From positions 1-12,316 of the forward strand of contig JAITLF010000302.1 in assembly GCA_031278025.1 (NCBI GenBank): a DNA stretch of 12,316 nt. Reading direction: 5' to 3'. Below are positions 1 through 6,525 of the stretch, in pieces (the first letter of the stretch is position 1; every line of letters begins with the position of its first letter). The position numbers and the translations under genes were made by a program. The notes beneath the pieces are model-generated. The model saw nothing but the letters and a program-made list of their open reading frames with translations. It was not told the origin of the DNA and searched no databases. Source of the stretch: Treponema sp. (lineage in GTDB: Bacteria; Spirochaetota; Spirochaetia; Treponematales; Breznakiellaceae).

Positions 1-119
1 TAACGCCGGAGGAGCCTCCCGCAACGCCGGAGGCGCCTCCCGCAACGCCGGAGGAGCCTCCCGTGCCGCCGGAGGAGCCTCCCGCAACGCCGGAGGCGCC
101 TCCCGTAACGCCGGAGGCA
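1..119 (+). repeat. 21-bp GC-rich tandem array (5 full units plus part of a sixth)
   Basis: Units of 21 bp start at 1, 22, 43, 64 and 85, and a sixth breaks off after about 14 bp. Units vary at a few positions: GGAGGCGCCTCC or GGAGGAGCCTCC, and a leading TAACG, CAACG or TGCCG. GGAGGCGCCTCC is a perfect 12-bp palindrome, so each unit of that type is a small hairpin at DNA or RNA level. Because 21 is a multiple of three, the array is translated as a heptapeptide repeat in the overlapping partial gene. The left end is cut by the window edge, so the copy number is a minimum. Confidence 0.9.
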
Positions 120-230
120 AGGGCCGCGGCTTGGGAAGAGGGGTTTGCGATCAAAAAACCCGGGCGCCGAAGGTTGGGGGAACCCGCTCTTGAAAAATTC
201 CTCCAGGGTTATGGTATAGTTGCGGTATGA
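3..230 (+). CDS. C-terminal end of an unidentified protein with a TPEEPPA-type repeat (partial)
   Basis: The frame beginning at base 3 is open from the window edge to a TGA at 228-230. It first encodes the heptapeptide T-P-E-(E/A)-P-P-(A/V) about five times. A non-repetitive tail follows, rich in Ala and Arg, containing GFAIKKPG and ending LQGYGIVAV. The stop overlaps the mlaE start as ATGA, which argues for a translationally coupled gene at the head of the Mla operon. Pro/Glu-rich repeats of this type usually form extended, flexible linkers or periplasm-spanning segments; the rest of the protein lies outside the window, so no function can be assigned. A second frame (starting at base 2, heptapeptide NAGGASR) is also open, to a TGA at 191-193, and cannot be excluded. 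I prefer the first because of the ATGA overlap and its more ordinary tail. Confidence 0.55.
   Translation, partial: TPEEPPATPEAPPATPEEPPVPPEEPPATPEAPPVTPEARAAAWEEGFAIKKPGRRRLGEPALEKFLQGYGIVAV
141..164. repeat. GATC-centred hairpin repeat, copy inside a coding tail
   Basis: GGGTTT at 141-146 can pair with AAACCC at 156-161 around a loop containing GATCA, and GGG follows. The same layout (GGGTTT, a GATCAA core, GAAACC, then GGG) recurs at 11398-11424. Here it lies inside the presumed reading frame and encodes GFAIKKPG; one frame through the other copy reads GFLIKKPG. It may be a dispersed palindromic element that entered the gene without breaking its frame. Confidence 0.5.
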
Positions 231-997
231 AGGTCAAGGCAGCGGCCCTCAGGGAAATTCCGTACACCCTGGGTTTTTTTATACGGACCCTGCGGGGCGT
301 GGGGGCTTTTATGGTCCGGGGCCGCGCCTCGTTTAGGATATTCGTCATGCAGATCCTTTTTACCTTTGTGGAAGCCCTGGGGATTACCTCGCTTTTGGCT
401 TTGGGGATAGGGGTCGCCATAAACGCCATGACCATGCCCTTTTTGGCGAAAATTTCCCAGGAACGGTACAGTTACCCCGTGCTCATAACCATCATCATGC
501 GGGAGGCCGGGCCCCTTTTAACCGCCATCATTGTCATCGCCCGGTCGGCTACCGCCATTGCCACGGAACTGGCCGGAATGGTCGTTTCCCACGAGGTGGA
601 AGCCTATATTTCCGTCGGCGTTGACCCCATCGAACATCTGGCGGTTCCCCGGTTCCTGGGAGTTACCCTTTCCCTCCTCCTCCTGAACATCTACTTTTCC
701 CTATTCGGCCTGGGCGCGTCCTTTGTGGCGGCCCAGCTCTTCAACCCCCTGCCGCCGGGGGTTTATTTTGATAACTTGTTACAGAGTTTGGGTGTTTCGG
801 ATATAGTCATATCACTGGTGAAAAGTACTGCCTTTGGGATGATCATAGCCGTTGTAGCCATTACCAGCGGGTTCTCCGTGAAACGGGCCAGTACGGAGAT
901 TCCCGTGGCGGGGCTTAAAGCGGTGGGTTCCTCCCTTGCATGGTGCGTCCTGGCGAATGTTTTGCTTTCCTGCCTTTACTATACCGCCGTGGACTAA
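227..997 (+). CDS. mlaE: MlaE-type ABC transporter permease (phospholipid/MCE system)
   Basis: Inner-membrane permease of an Mla/MCE lipid-transport complex, which moves phospholipid between the inner-membrane leaflet and the MCE protein. The 256 residues match the usual family length of about 260. Hydrophobic segments are visible near residues 38-68, 84-115, 142-172, 192-214 and 234-252. The family hallmark is the stretch at about 92-142: REAGPLLTA, a small-residue-rich helix, then EVEAYISVGVDPIEHLAVPR. In this family that last part is the cytoplasmic region contacting the ATPase. The ATG at 227 shares ATGA with the upstream stop and has no clear ribosome-binding site, so initiation probably depends on coupling. 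The ATPase gene follows after 48 bases. Identification is firm; the transported lipid and direction are inferred from the family. Confidence 0.93.
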   Translation: MKVKAAALREIPYTLGFFIRTLRGVGAFMVRGRASFRIFVMQILFTFVEALGITSLLALGIGVAINAMTMPFLAKISQERYSYPVLITIIMREAGPLLTAIIVIARSATAIATELAGMVVSHEVEAYISVGVDPIEHLAVPRFLGVTLSLLLLNIYFSLFGLGASFVAAQLFNPLPPGVYFDNLLQSLGVSDIVISLVKSTAFGMIIAVVAITSGFSVKRASTEIPVAGLKAVGSSLAWCVLANVLLSCLYYTAVD

Positions 998-1045
998 GAA
1001 GGACGTAAGGTGGACAAAGGTGAACAATGAGGGAAACGGGGAAGC

Positions 1046-1774
1046 ATGGCAGAGCCGGTAATCGAGATGAAAGACGTATCTTTCTTCACCCGGCGCGAAA
1101 GGATAGTCGGGAATGTTTCCCTGCGGATCGGGCAGGGGAAGACCGTCGCCCTGGCGGGCCCCTCTGGGGGCGGGAAGAGTACCATCCTCAAACTGGCCGC
1201 CGGGATCCTGGTCCCTTCCGGCGGGAAGGTGTTCTACCGGGGGAAAAATATTGATGCAATGAACCGCTTCCAGAACCTGACCTTCCGCCGGGAGGCGGCG
1301 GTAGTCTTTCAGGATTCGGCCCTCTGGGCGAATCAGAGCCTGAATCAGATCCTGGAGCTTCCCCTGCGGGTTCATTTTCCCGATATGGAAAGCGGGAAGC
1401 GGCGGGAACGGATACGGGAGGCGATGGAGCTGGTGGGATACCGCCGGGATCCGGAGCTTCGTCCGGCCATGCTCTCCATGGGGGAGCAGAAGCTCATCGC
1501 CTTTGCCCGTGCCATGCTCTGCCGTCCGCGGCTTCTTTTCCTGGACGAATGGACCGAATCACTGGACGACTCTGCCGCCCAGCGGCTTATTGGCATAGTC
1601 GGGCGTTTTAAGGACGAGGGAAAGACTATTATTTTCGTCAGCCACGACTTCCCGCTGATACATCGTTTGGCGGATTGTGTTATCGTGATCGCCAAAGGGC
1701 ACGTTGTCCGCCGCCTTGAGGGCGGGCAGATAGCCGGCGATCAGGATTTGGCGAAGCTGGCAGAAGGGGATTAG
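1046..1774 (+). CDS. mlaF: MlaF-type ABC transporter ATP-binding protein
   Basis: Cytoplasmic ATPase that drives the MlaE permease. The 242 residues hold a full nucleotide-binding domain: Walker A GPSGGGKST at 38-46, Q-loop glutamine at 89 in VFQDSALW, Walker B LLFLDE at 163-168 with catalytic E168, D-loop SLDD at 172-175, and switch histidine H200 in VSHD. The signature motif reads LSMGE (143-147) rather than LSGGQ, and the residue after the Walker B glutamate is Trp where Pro is usual (DEWT for DEPT). Both are departures within otherwise intact machinery. The ATG at 1046 has GAGGG about 12 bases upstream and GGGGAAG immediately upstream. The stop lies 4 bases before the mlaD start, so the two are co-transcribed and probably coupled. 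Confidence 0.93.
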   Translation: MAEPVIEMKDVSFFTRRERIVGNVSLRIGQGKTVALAGPSGGGKSTILKLAAGILVPSGGKVFYRGKNIDAMNRFQNLTFRREAAVVFQDSALWANQSLNQILELPLRVHFPDMESGKRRERIREAMELVGYRRDPELRPAMLSMGEQKLIAFARAMLCRPRLLFLDEWTESLDDSAAQRLIGIVGRFKDEGKTIIFVSHDFPLIHRLADCVIVIAKGHVVRRLEGGQIAGDQDLAKLAEGD

Positions 1775-1778
1775 GCCG

Positions 1779-2822
1779 ATGCGGTTCAGAATACGCTTTG
1801 CCGATCAGCTCGTGGGGATCCTCTCTGCCATCGCCCTGGCGGTCCTGATGGCGGTCATTTTTTTTGCCGGCAGGCAGCAGCGGCTGTTTGCACGGGATTT
1901 CCGGTATCTCGCCTATTTTGACAGCGCGGTGGGGCTCAGCCGCAACATGCCGGTTCAGTATAAGGGATTTACCATAGGAAACGTTAAGGCCATACGGTTG
2001 ACCGGGGATGACCAGGTAGAGGCGGAGATCAGCATCTTCGACATCTACGTGGACCGGGTCAGGGAAGGCTCACTGGTGGAACTGGTGGTAAACCCCATAG
2101 GGCTGGGAAACCAGTTCCTTTTTTACGCGGGATTAGGCGAAGGGCCCCTTGAGGAGGGGACGGTAATTCCCAATTCCCGGTCGCCGGAGGGCCGGGCCCT
2201 GATTAGCCGGGGCCTCGCCGCCGCGCTCCGTCAGGATGACAGCATCACCATTCTGGTCAGCCGGGCCAACGCCGTGCTGGAAAACATCAACAAAGTAGTA
2301 GCCCAGGTAGAGGCCGCGTTTAACGGAACCGGTGAAACCGCCCTGGGCCGGACCGTGGGCGGGGCCGAAAGCGCCATAAGCGCCGCCGGGGAAACCCTGG
2401 GGACGGTGGAAGATGCGGCGTCCAGGGTGCCGGGCATGGCCGAAGACCTCCTGGGTTCTCTCGGCGGCATCTTGGCGGACGTAAGGCCCATAATCGGGAA
2501 CCTCCAGGATGTTTCCGGGATGCTCTCCGCCCCGGAGGGCGCGGTGGCCTTGGCCCTGGACGGCGAAGGGGAAGTGTACGCTAATCTGGAAGCCTCCCTC
2601 AAAGCCCTGGCCGGTACCCTGCATAACCTGGAGCGGACCAGCGATTTTATCCCAGCCCAGCTTCCCCAAATCGCCGCCTTGATCCTGGAACTCCAGAAGG
2701 CCCTGCGGACCGCCCAGGATGTGCTGGTTGCCCTAACCAACAACCCCCTGCTCAGGCGCGGCATCCCGCCTCACGGCCAGACCAAAACGGACGGCTCAAG
2801 TTTCCGGGCCATACGGTTTTAA
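1779..2822 (+). CDS. mlaD: MlaD-type MCE domain protein, membrane-anchored lipid-binding subunit
   Basis: Substrate-binding subunit of the Mla/MCE transporter. MCE proteins form hexameric rings on the periplasmic face of the inner membrane and pass lipid through a central pore. The 347-residue protein has one N-terminal membrane helix (about 11-30) and then a single MCE domain at about 42-130. Typical elements are FDSAVGLSRNMPVQYKGFTIG (47-67), then a conserved VNPIGLGNQFL region. Residues from about 145 to 320 are Ala-, Leu- and Glu-rich and look like long helices, as in MCE proteins whose helical tails extend the channel. The tail ends with NNPLLRRGIPP, also common in the family. E. coli MlaD is much shorter (about 180 residues), so this is the long-tailed form. 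AAGGGG lies about 9 bases before the ATG. Confidence 0.9.
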   Translation: MRFRIRFADQLVGILSAIALAVLMAVIFFAGRQQRLFARDFRYLAYFDSAVGLSRNMPVQYKGFTIGNVKAIRLTGDDQVEAEISIFDIYVDRVREGSLVELVVNPIGLGNQFLFYAGLGEGPLEEGTVIPNSRSPEGRALISRGLAAALRQDDSITILVSRANAVLENINKVVAQVEAAFNGTGETALGRTVGGAESAISAAGETLGTVEDAASRVPGMAEDLLGSLGGILADVRPIIGNLQDVSGMLSAPEGAVALALDGEGEVYANLEASLKALAGTLHNLERTSDFIPAQLPQIAALILELQKALRTAQDVLVALTNNPLLRRGIPPHGQTKTDGSSFRAIRF

Positions 2823-2848
2823 GCTGAATTTAACGGGAGGAATGAGCC

Positions 2849-3781
2849 GTGAAAGATACACGATTTACCGGCAGCCTGATTGTTTTTCTTCTTGCCCTTT
2901 TGCCCTGCGTCTTTTCGGCCTGTTCTTCAGCGCCAAAGCAGCCTGCACAGACGAGCCTGGCGCGGGACGCCGCGGCGGTTCAACTGGAACAGGCCAACCG
3001 GGAAGCGGACCGGGGGAATTACGCCCTGGCCCTTTCCCTGGCATCCGAGGCCCGGCGTCTGGCGATCTCCGTTGACGATCCGGCCTTGCGCATCAGGACG
3101 GGGTTGTCCATGGGGAACAGCCTGTTCTTCCTGGGCCGCCGGGACGAGGCGGACGAGGTCTGGCGGGCCGCCGGGGAAGAAGCGGAAGCCGGCGGGGATG
3201 CGGAGCTGGCCGCAATCAGCCGTATTTACCGCGCCCGAAGGGATCTGCTGTCCCTCATTATCCCGGCGAACAGCCCGAAGGGCGGCGTTATGCCGGGCGA
3301 AACTATCGCGGATATCCGTTTACGGGTTCAGGCGGAAATAGGGGTGGTCAAGACGGACCCGCTTTCCGCCGCCCTGGGCTGGATAGTCATGGGCCTGGCG
3401 GAAAAAGAGCTGGGCCGTTACCGGGAAGCGGAAGACGCCTTGAGAACGGCGCTGGCCATTCACGACAAAGCGCGGTATTTGGAGCAGGCGGCCTATGACT
3501 GGTACCTTATCGCGTCGGTCTTTTCCGTGGCTGGCCGGTATGACGACGCCCTGGCAGCCCTACAGGAGGCCTTGAGCTTTGACCGGCGGGCGGAAAACGG
3601 TTACGCCCTGGGCCAGGACTGGCTCGCGATAGGGGATATTTATGCCAAGGCGGGCAAGCGGGATCAGTCTGCGCTGGCGTATCACCGGGCTGCAGAAATA
3701 TTCCAGGCCGGCGGCTTCACGGCGGAGGCGGAGTATGCGGAAGAACGTTACAGGTCAGGACATTCGGGGCAAGGATCGTAA
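2849..3781 (+). CDS. TPR-repeat lipoprotein of the Mla operon
   Basis: Predicted envelope lipoprotein of 310 residues, last gene of the operon. The start is GTG at 2849: GGGAGG at 2835-2840 lies 8 bases ahead, whereas the ATG at 2842 is in another frame and only one base from it. A charged N-terminus and hydrophobic core (9-22) lead to FSAC, making C25 the likely lipidated cysteine; Phe at -3 is unusual for E. coli but tolerated in spirochaetal lipoboxes. The mature part is helical with tetratricopeptide-like pairs at about 42-75, 83-116, 175-208, 213-246 and 253-286, containing patterns such as LGRYREAEDALRTALAI and AGRYDDALAALQEAL. TPR proteins are binding scaffolds, so a role in assembling the transporter or linking it to an outer-membrane partner is plausible but inferred only from gene order. 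Confidence 0.8.
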   Translation: MKDTRFTGSLIVFLLALLPCVFSACSSAPKQPAQTSLARDAAAVQLEQANREADRGNYALALSLASEARRLAISVDDPALRIRTGLSMGNSLFFLGRRDEADEVWRAAGEEAEAGGDAELAAISRIYRARRDLLSLIIPANSPKGGVMPGETIADIRLRVQAEIGVVKTDPLSAALGWIVMGLAEKELGRYREAEDALRTALAIHDKARYLEQAAYDWYLIASVFSVAGRYDDALAALQEALSFDRRAENGYALGQDWLAIGDIYAKAGKRDQSALAYHRAAEIFQAGGFTAEAEYAEERYRSGHSGQGS

Positions 3782-3812
3782 GGGAATTGAAAAGTCTTTC
3801 AAACGCTTGAAA

Positions 3813-3855
3813 CGGGCCCCTACCGGACAGCTTTTTGGTTAAGGGCCCGGTTTTT
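3813..3855 (+). terminator. Intrinsic terminator of the Mla operon, possibly bidirectional
   Basis: CGGGCCC at 3813-3819 pairs perfectly with GGGCCCG at 3843-3849, and TTTTT follows at 3851-3855. The loop is long (23 bases) with a small internal ACC/GGT pairing. A second hairpin, TTTCAA (3797-3802) with TTGAAA (3807-3812), abuts it. Read from the other strand, the stem is followed by TTTC, so it may also stop the convergent outer-membrane protein gene. CCGGACAG occurs twice here (3823 and 3858). Confidence 0.7.
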
Positions 3856-3869
3856 CTCCGGACAGGCTC

Positions 3870-4841
3870 TTAGAGTTGGAAGCGTATGCCGAAGTCCGCC
3901 CCGAAGTTATTACCGAAGGGGCTGTAGAGGACCCCCAGGTTCAGGCGGATGAAGGCGATGTCAAAGGACGTGCCGCCATAGATCCTGACGCTGAGGCCCT
4001 TTCCCTTGATCGTTGAAGTTATCCCCTGGCTGTCCAGGTCGAAGCCGAATTGTTCTGCAATTTTTTTTAATCCGTCGTTGGCTTGGACCGTACCCTTCAC
4101 CCCAAATTCTACCTGAGAGAAGCCGTAACTGGCGCCGATTCCCAGGAAGGGGGTAATGATGAGGAGTTTCTTGGAAACCTGGGCGTTAAGGTCCACGCTG
4201 CTGTTTCCCCAGGAAATCGTAAGTTCAGGCCGATCAAATTTTACTGTTTGGCCGTTAAAATTAATGTTTTGCTCCTGCCCTATAGGAAGTCCAAGGCCGC
4301 CGCCCACATAGGTATAACCCAGGCCGATGGAAACCGCCGGCAGAACTCCGCTGTCCTTAATCAGGGCATAACGGACGTCCAGGCCAAAAAAGACATAATT
4401 GGAACGTATCTCCCCCAGGGAGATGGAAGGAAGGTACATCCCCTTGATACCAACGTCAAAAGGAAGGACCAGCCCCCCAACCCTGGCCGATACCAGCGCC
4501 GCCGGGAGGGGCAATCCCAGACCGTCGAGCAACCCGGTGAGCGAAGAATCGGATTCTCCCAGATCGCTTAGAAGGCCCTTGAAGGCTGTGGACTTGATGG
4601 TGGTAACACCGGCGTTGATGCCAACGCCGAAGTGGGGCGGGACGCCAACGATGCTGCCGATATAGGCGTCGGACCAAAGCCCCAGACCGGCGTTAAAGGC
4701 AAGCCCCCGGGCAAAGTCCCCGGCCAGTTCGTCTAAATTCCCCTTTATTTTCTCAAGGCCGGGAATTTGCTGGGCAAAGGACGGGGCGGCGGCAAGCGCC
4801 AAAACCCCAAGAAAGGCGGTAATTTTCTTATACTGCTTCAT
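3870..4841 (-). CDS. Putative outer-membrane beta-barrel protein
   Basis: Secreted protein of 323 residues, not recognised as a named family. The start is the ATG at 4841: AAAGGAG sits just upstream (7-base spacing) and the first residues are a classic signal peptide (MKQYKK, hydrophobic core, APSFA) with likely cleavage after A23. An in-frame extension to 4985 exists but runs through intergenic repeats and has no ribosome-binding site. The mature protein shows alternating hydrophobic and polar stretches rich in Gly, Tyr and Phe, for example SIGLGYTYVGGGLGLP (171-186) and ITPFLGIGASYGFSQVEFGV (229-248). It ends in GIRFQL, similar to the hydrophobic C-terminal strand recognised by the BAM machinery. 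This supports an outer-membrane barrel; a function as porin, adhesin or structural protein cannot be read from the sequence. It is convergent with the Mla operon. Confidence 0.7.
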   Translation of the reverse strand: MKQYKKITAFLGVLALAAAPSFAQQIPGLEKIKGNLDELAGDFARGLAFNAGLGLWSDAYIGSIVGVPPHFGVGINAGVTTIKSTAFKGLLSDLGESDSSLTGLLDGLGLPLPAALVSARVGGLVLPFDVGIKGMYLPSISLGEIRSNYVFFGLDVRYALIKDSGVLPAVSIGLGYTYVGGGLGLPIGQEQNINFNGQTVKFDRPELTISWGNSSVDLNAQVSKKLLIITPFLGIGASYGFSQVEFGVKGTVQANDGLKKIAEQFGFDLDSQGITSTIKGKGLSVRIYGGTSFDIAFIRLNLGVLYSPFGNNFGADFGIRFQL

Positions 4842-4859
4842 ACTATGCTCCTTTGTATT

Positions 4860-5070
4860 TTTGATACCTAGTGTTGTTCCAAAACCCGCTCTGGAGTTCA
4901 GATCCCCAATTTTCCTGATCAGAAATGACTCATTCGTGTTCAGGAATGCTCTATTTTTGATCAAGAATACGGTACTTCTCCCCAAGTGCAGATCAAAAAA
5001 TTATAGCGCGGGCAGGTTTGCGGGGCTTTGCCCCAAGGACGCGGCTACTCACCTCATGGGCAGCCGCCTT
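4860..5070. repeat. Intergenic stretch with degenerate GATC-centred and GC hairpins
   Basis: No gene is seen between the outer-membrane protein start and rpsU. The stretch holds several GATC cores in A/T surroundings: CCTGATCAG near 4914, TTTTTGATCAAGAA near 4956, and AGATCAAAAAA near 4990. It also has GTTGTTCCAAAAC near 4873, which matches one arm of the 5351-5386 palindrome; a GGGGC-TTT-GCCCC hairpin at about 5022-5034; and GCGGCT (5041-5046) pairing with AGCCGC (5062-5067). On the minus strand TATAAT (5005-5000) could be a -10 element for the outer-membrane protein gene, with a leader of about 150 bases, but no fitting -35 is visible. Confidence 0.45.
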
Positions 5071-5087
5071 CCCCGTTTCACGTTAAA

Positions 5088-5291
5088 TTAATAGCCGGAT
5101 TTTCCCCTTCGGGATTTTTTCATCAGTTTCCGTTGAATTGCTTTCTTCTTCCGGTTCAGAATTGTGGAAGGTTTCTCATAGTATTCACGTTTTTTATATT
5201 CACGGATGATGCCTTCTTTTTCTACCATCCGTTTAAACCGCTTGATAGCCTTTTCCAGAATCTCATTTTCATCAACAATGATATGCGCCAA
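5088..5291 (-). CDS. rpsU: 30S ribosomal protein S21
   Basis: Small basic protein of the 30S subunit, located near the anti-Shine-Dalgarno end of 16S rRNA and involved in initiation. The family core is clear: ALKRFKR-like [13 protein letters not shown], then [16 protein letters not shown] and a Lys/Arg-rich tail. The longest frame starts with a GTG at 5300, but that codon is inside the Shine-Dalgarno GGAGGTGA itself. The better start is TTG at 5291, 8 bases after GGAGG, giving a 67-residue protein beginning [12 protein letters not shown], as expected for S21. The TTG start behind a near-perfect ribosome-binding site may tune its level. It is apparently a single-gene unit, separated from the upstream peptidase gene by a terminator. 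Confidence 0.93.
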   Translation of the reverse strand: MAHIIVDENEILEKAIKRFKRMVEKEGIIREYKKREYYEKPSTILNRKKKAIQRKLMKKSRRGKSGY

Positions 5292-5322
5292 ATAACTCAC
5301 CTCCCTTCCCGCCGGTCAAAAT

Positions 5323-5328
5323 AGTATA
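5323..5328 (-). promoter_or_regulatory. Possible -10 element for rpsU
   Basis: On the minus strand TATACT lies 31 bases before the TTG start, within AT-rich sequence right after the strong terminator of the upstream gene, where a new promoter is expected. No good -35 hexamer is visible at 16-18 bases, so the call rests on the -10 and the position. A start of transcription near 5316 would give a leader of about 25 bases holding the GGAGGTGA site. Confidence 0.35.
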
Positions 5329-5350
5329 ATATCCTTATGTTTATAAAACC

Positions 5351-5386
5351 GAGGCTGTTCCAAAAACGAAGTTTTGGAACAGCCTC
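5351..5386 (-). terminator. Perfect 15-bp-stem intrinsic terminator after the M23 peptidase gene
   Basis: GAGGCTGTTCCAAAA (5351-5365) is the exact reverse complement of TTTTGGAACAGCCTC (5372-5386), with a 6-base loop. On the minus strand GGTTTTAT follows the stem, giving a modest U-tract, so it should end the recO-deoA-recJ-peptidase transcript 18 bases after the peptidase stop and isolate rpsU from it. Confidence 0.8.
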
Positions 5387-5403
5387 AACCGTTATAATAA
5401 GGC

Positions 5404-6525
5404 CTATTCAGTCAGCTTACCCAAAATCGCCGTTTTGTCAAGGACGGATCGTTCTATGAAGGCGTCGGGGTCCGCGTTTTCCCCAGCCACCCGGATTTCC
5501 CAATGGAGGTGGGGACCGGTGGCAAGGCCGGTAGCGCCCGATTCGCCCAGAAGGCCGCCCTTTTCAACCATGCCGCCTTCGGCAACGGCTATGGTATCCA
5601 GGTGATAGTAGAGGGAATAAACGCCGGGGAAGTGTTCAATGATGACCGAATTCCCCGTAACAATACGGGACCGGGCCAGGACTACTTTTCCTGGGGCGCA
5701 GGCGTGGACCGGAGTCCCCCGGGGGACTCCGTAGTCTATGCCGGCGTGTATTGCCGTGTCCGCGGAGCCGTCTATGTACCGGTAGACCCGGCGGTCTCCG
5801 AAAAAGCTGGTCCGCCTGGGGGAACCAACCGGCGCTTCAAAAGCTTCCCCAGCGTAGACCCTATCCCCTGGACGGCGCAGGAGGGCCCAAAGCTGTTCCG
5901 CCTCCGCCATTTTTTGAACGTCTTCCCTGGTCCGCAGATCGGTATTTTCCTCATTTAAATCAATTGTTTCAAAAACAAAGTCCCGGTCCACTACGGTAAG
6001 GGGGATGTCCTCTAAGCCCTCTAGAGGCGGGTCTGTCCTGATAAACGCCTTTCCCGGACGAAAAGTTGAGGGAATAGCAAGCACCGCCGCCTGCACCTCA
6101 ACCCCGGCCAGGTCAGGCGGGCCGTCGGGAAGGGCGAAGAAGGCGGCGCGACTTAGGCGGCGTCCCTGAGTATTGACCAGGACCGCGTAGATAGGAGGGC
6201 TTGCCTCCCCGCCGGTATCCGCAGGAAAGAGCAACCCTATGGTTACCGGCTCCCCGGGCCGGAGGGAGCCGGGCAAAGCCGCCATACGGAAAAGGCCCCG
6301 TTCCTGAGGAGGCGCGGCTTCCTCCAGCGCAACCGGTTCCGGTTCGGCGGAGATGGCGGGGGCCTCTTCCCCAGAGGGATCCTCCGCCGTGTCCCGCCGT
6401 CCGCCGGCAAAAATGAAGTCGACGGACAGCCACAGGCCCGTAACAACCAGGCACAGGACCAGAACAATGAAGGGCTTGGCCTTTTTTCCCGCCAAAAAAC
6501 GGAGAAGACCGGGACAAAAGGGCAT
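5404..6525 (-). CDS. M23 (LytM-type) peptidase, membrane-anchored or secreted
   Basis: Zinc metallopeptidase of the peptidoglycan-cleaving M23 family, 373 residues. A basic N-terminus and a hydrophobic segment (about 19-40) act as anchor or uncleaved signal. An acidic Pro/Glu-rich linker (45-76) and a beta-rich middle domain (about 78-180; PGSLRPGEPVTIGLLFP is reminiscent of an accessory domain) lead to the catalytic domain at about 235-355. All catalytic elements are present: HAGID with H260 and D264, H308 in YYHLD, and HLH with H339 and H341. It is therefore probably an active endopeptidase rather than a degenerate activator. The ATG overlaps the recJ stop as TGATG, indicating translational coupling; the upstream ribosome-binding site is weak. 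Pairing with recJ probably reflects operon position rather than shared function. Confidence 0.9.
   Translation of the reverse strand: MPFCPGLLRFLAGKKAKPFIVLVLCLVVTGLWLSVDFIFAGGRRDTAEDPSGEEAPAISAEPEPVALEEAAPPQERGLFRMAALPGSLRPGEPVTIGLLFPADTGGEASPPIYAVLVNTQGRRLSRAAFFALPDGPPDLAGVEVQAAVLAIPSTFRPGKAFIRTDPPLEGLEDIPLTVVDRDFVFETIDLNEENTDLRTREDVQKMAEAEQLWALLRRPGDRVYAGEAFEAPVGSPRRTSFFGDRRVYRYIDGSADTAIHAGIDYGVPRGTPVHACAPGKVVLARSRIVTGNSVIIEHFPGVYSLYYHLDTIAVAEGGMVEKGGLLGESGATGLATGPHLHWEIRVAGENADPDAFIERSVLDKTAILGKLTE

Noticed and set aside
4842..4985. Upstream extension of the outer-membrane protein
   Set aside because: It would put 48 residues from repeat-like sequence ahead of a clear signal peptide; the ATG at 4841 has AAAGGAG.
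5292..5300. GTG start for rpsU at 5300
   Set aside because: The GTG is part of the Shine-Dalgarno GGAGGTGA; TTG at 5291 has the correct spacing and gives the normal S21 length.
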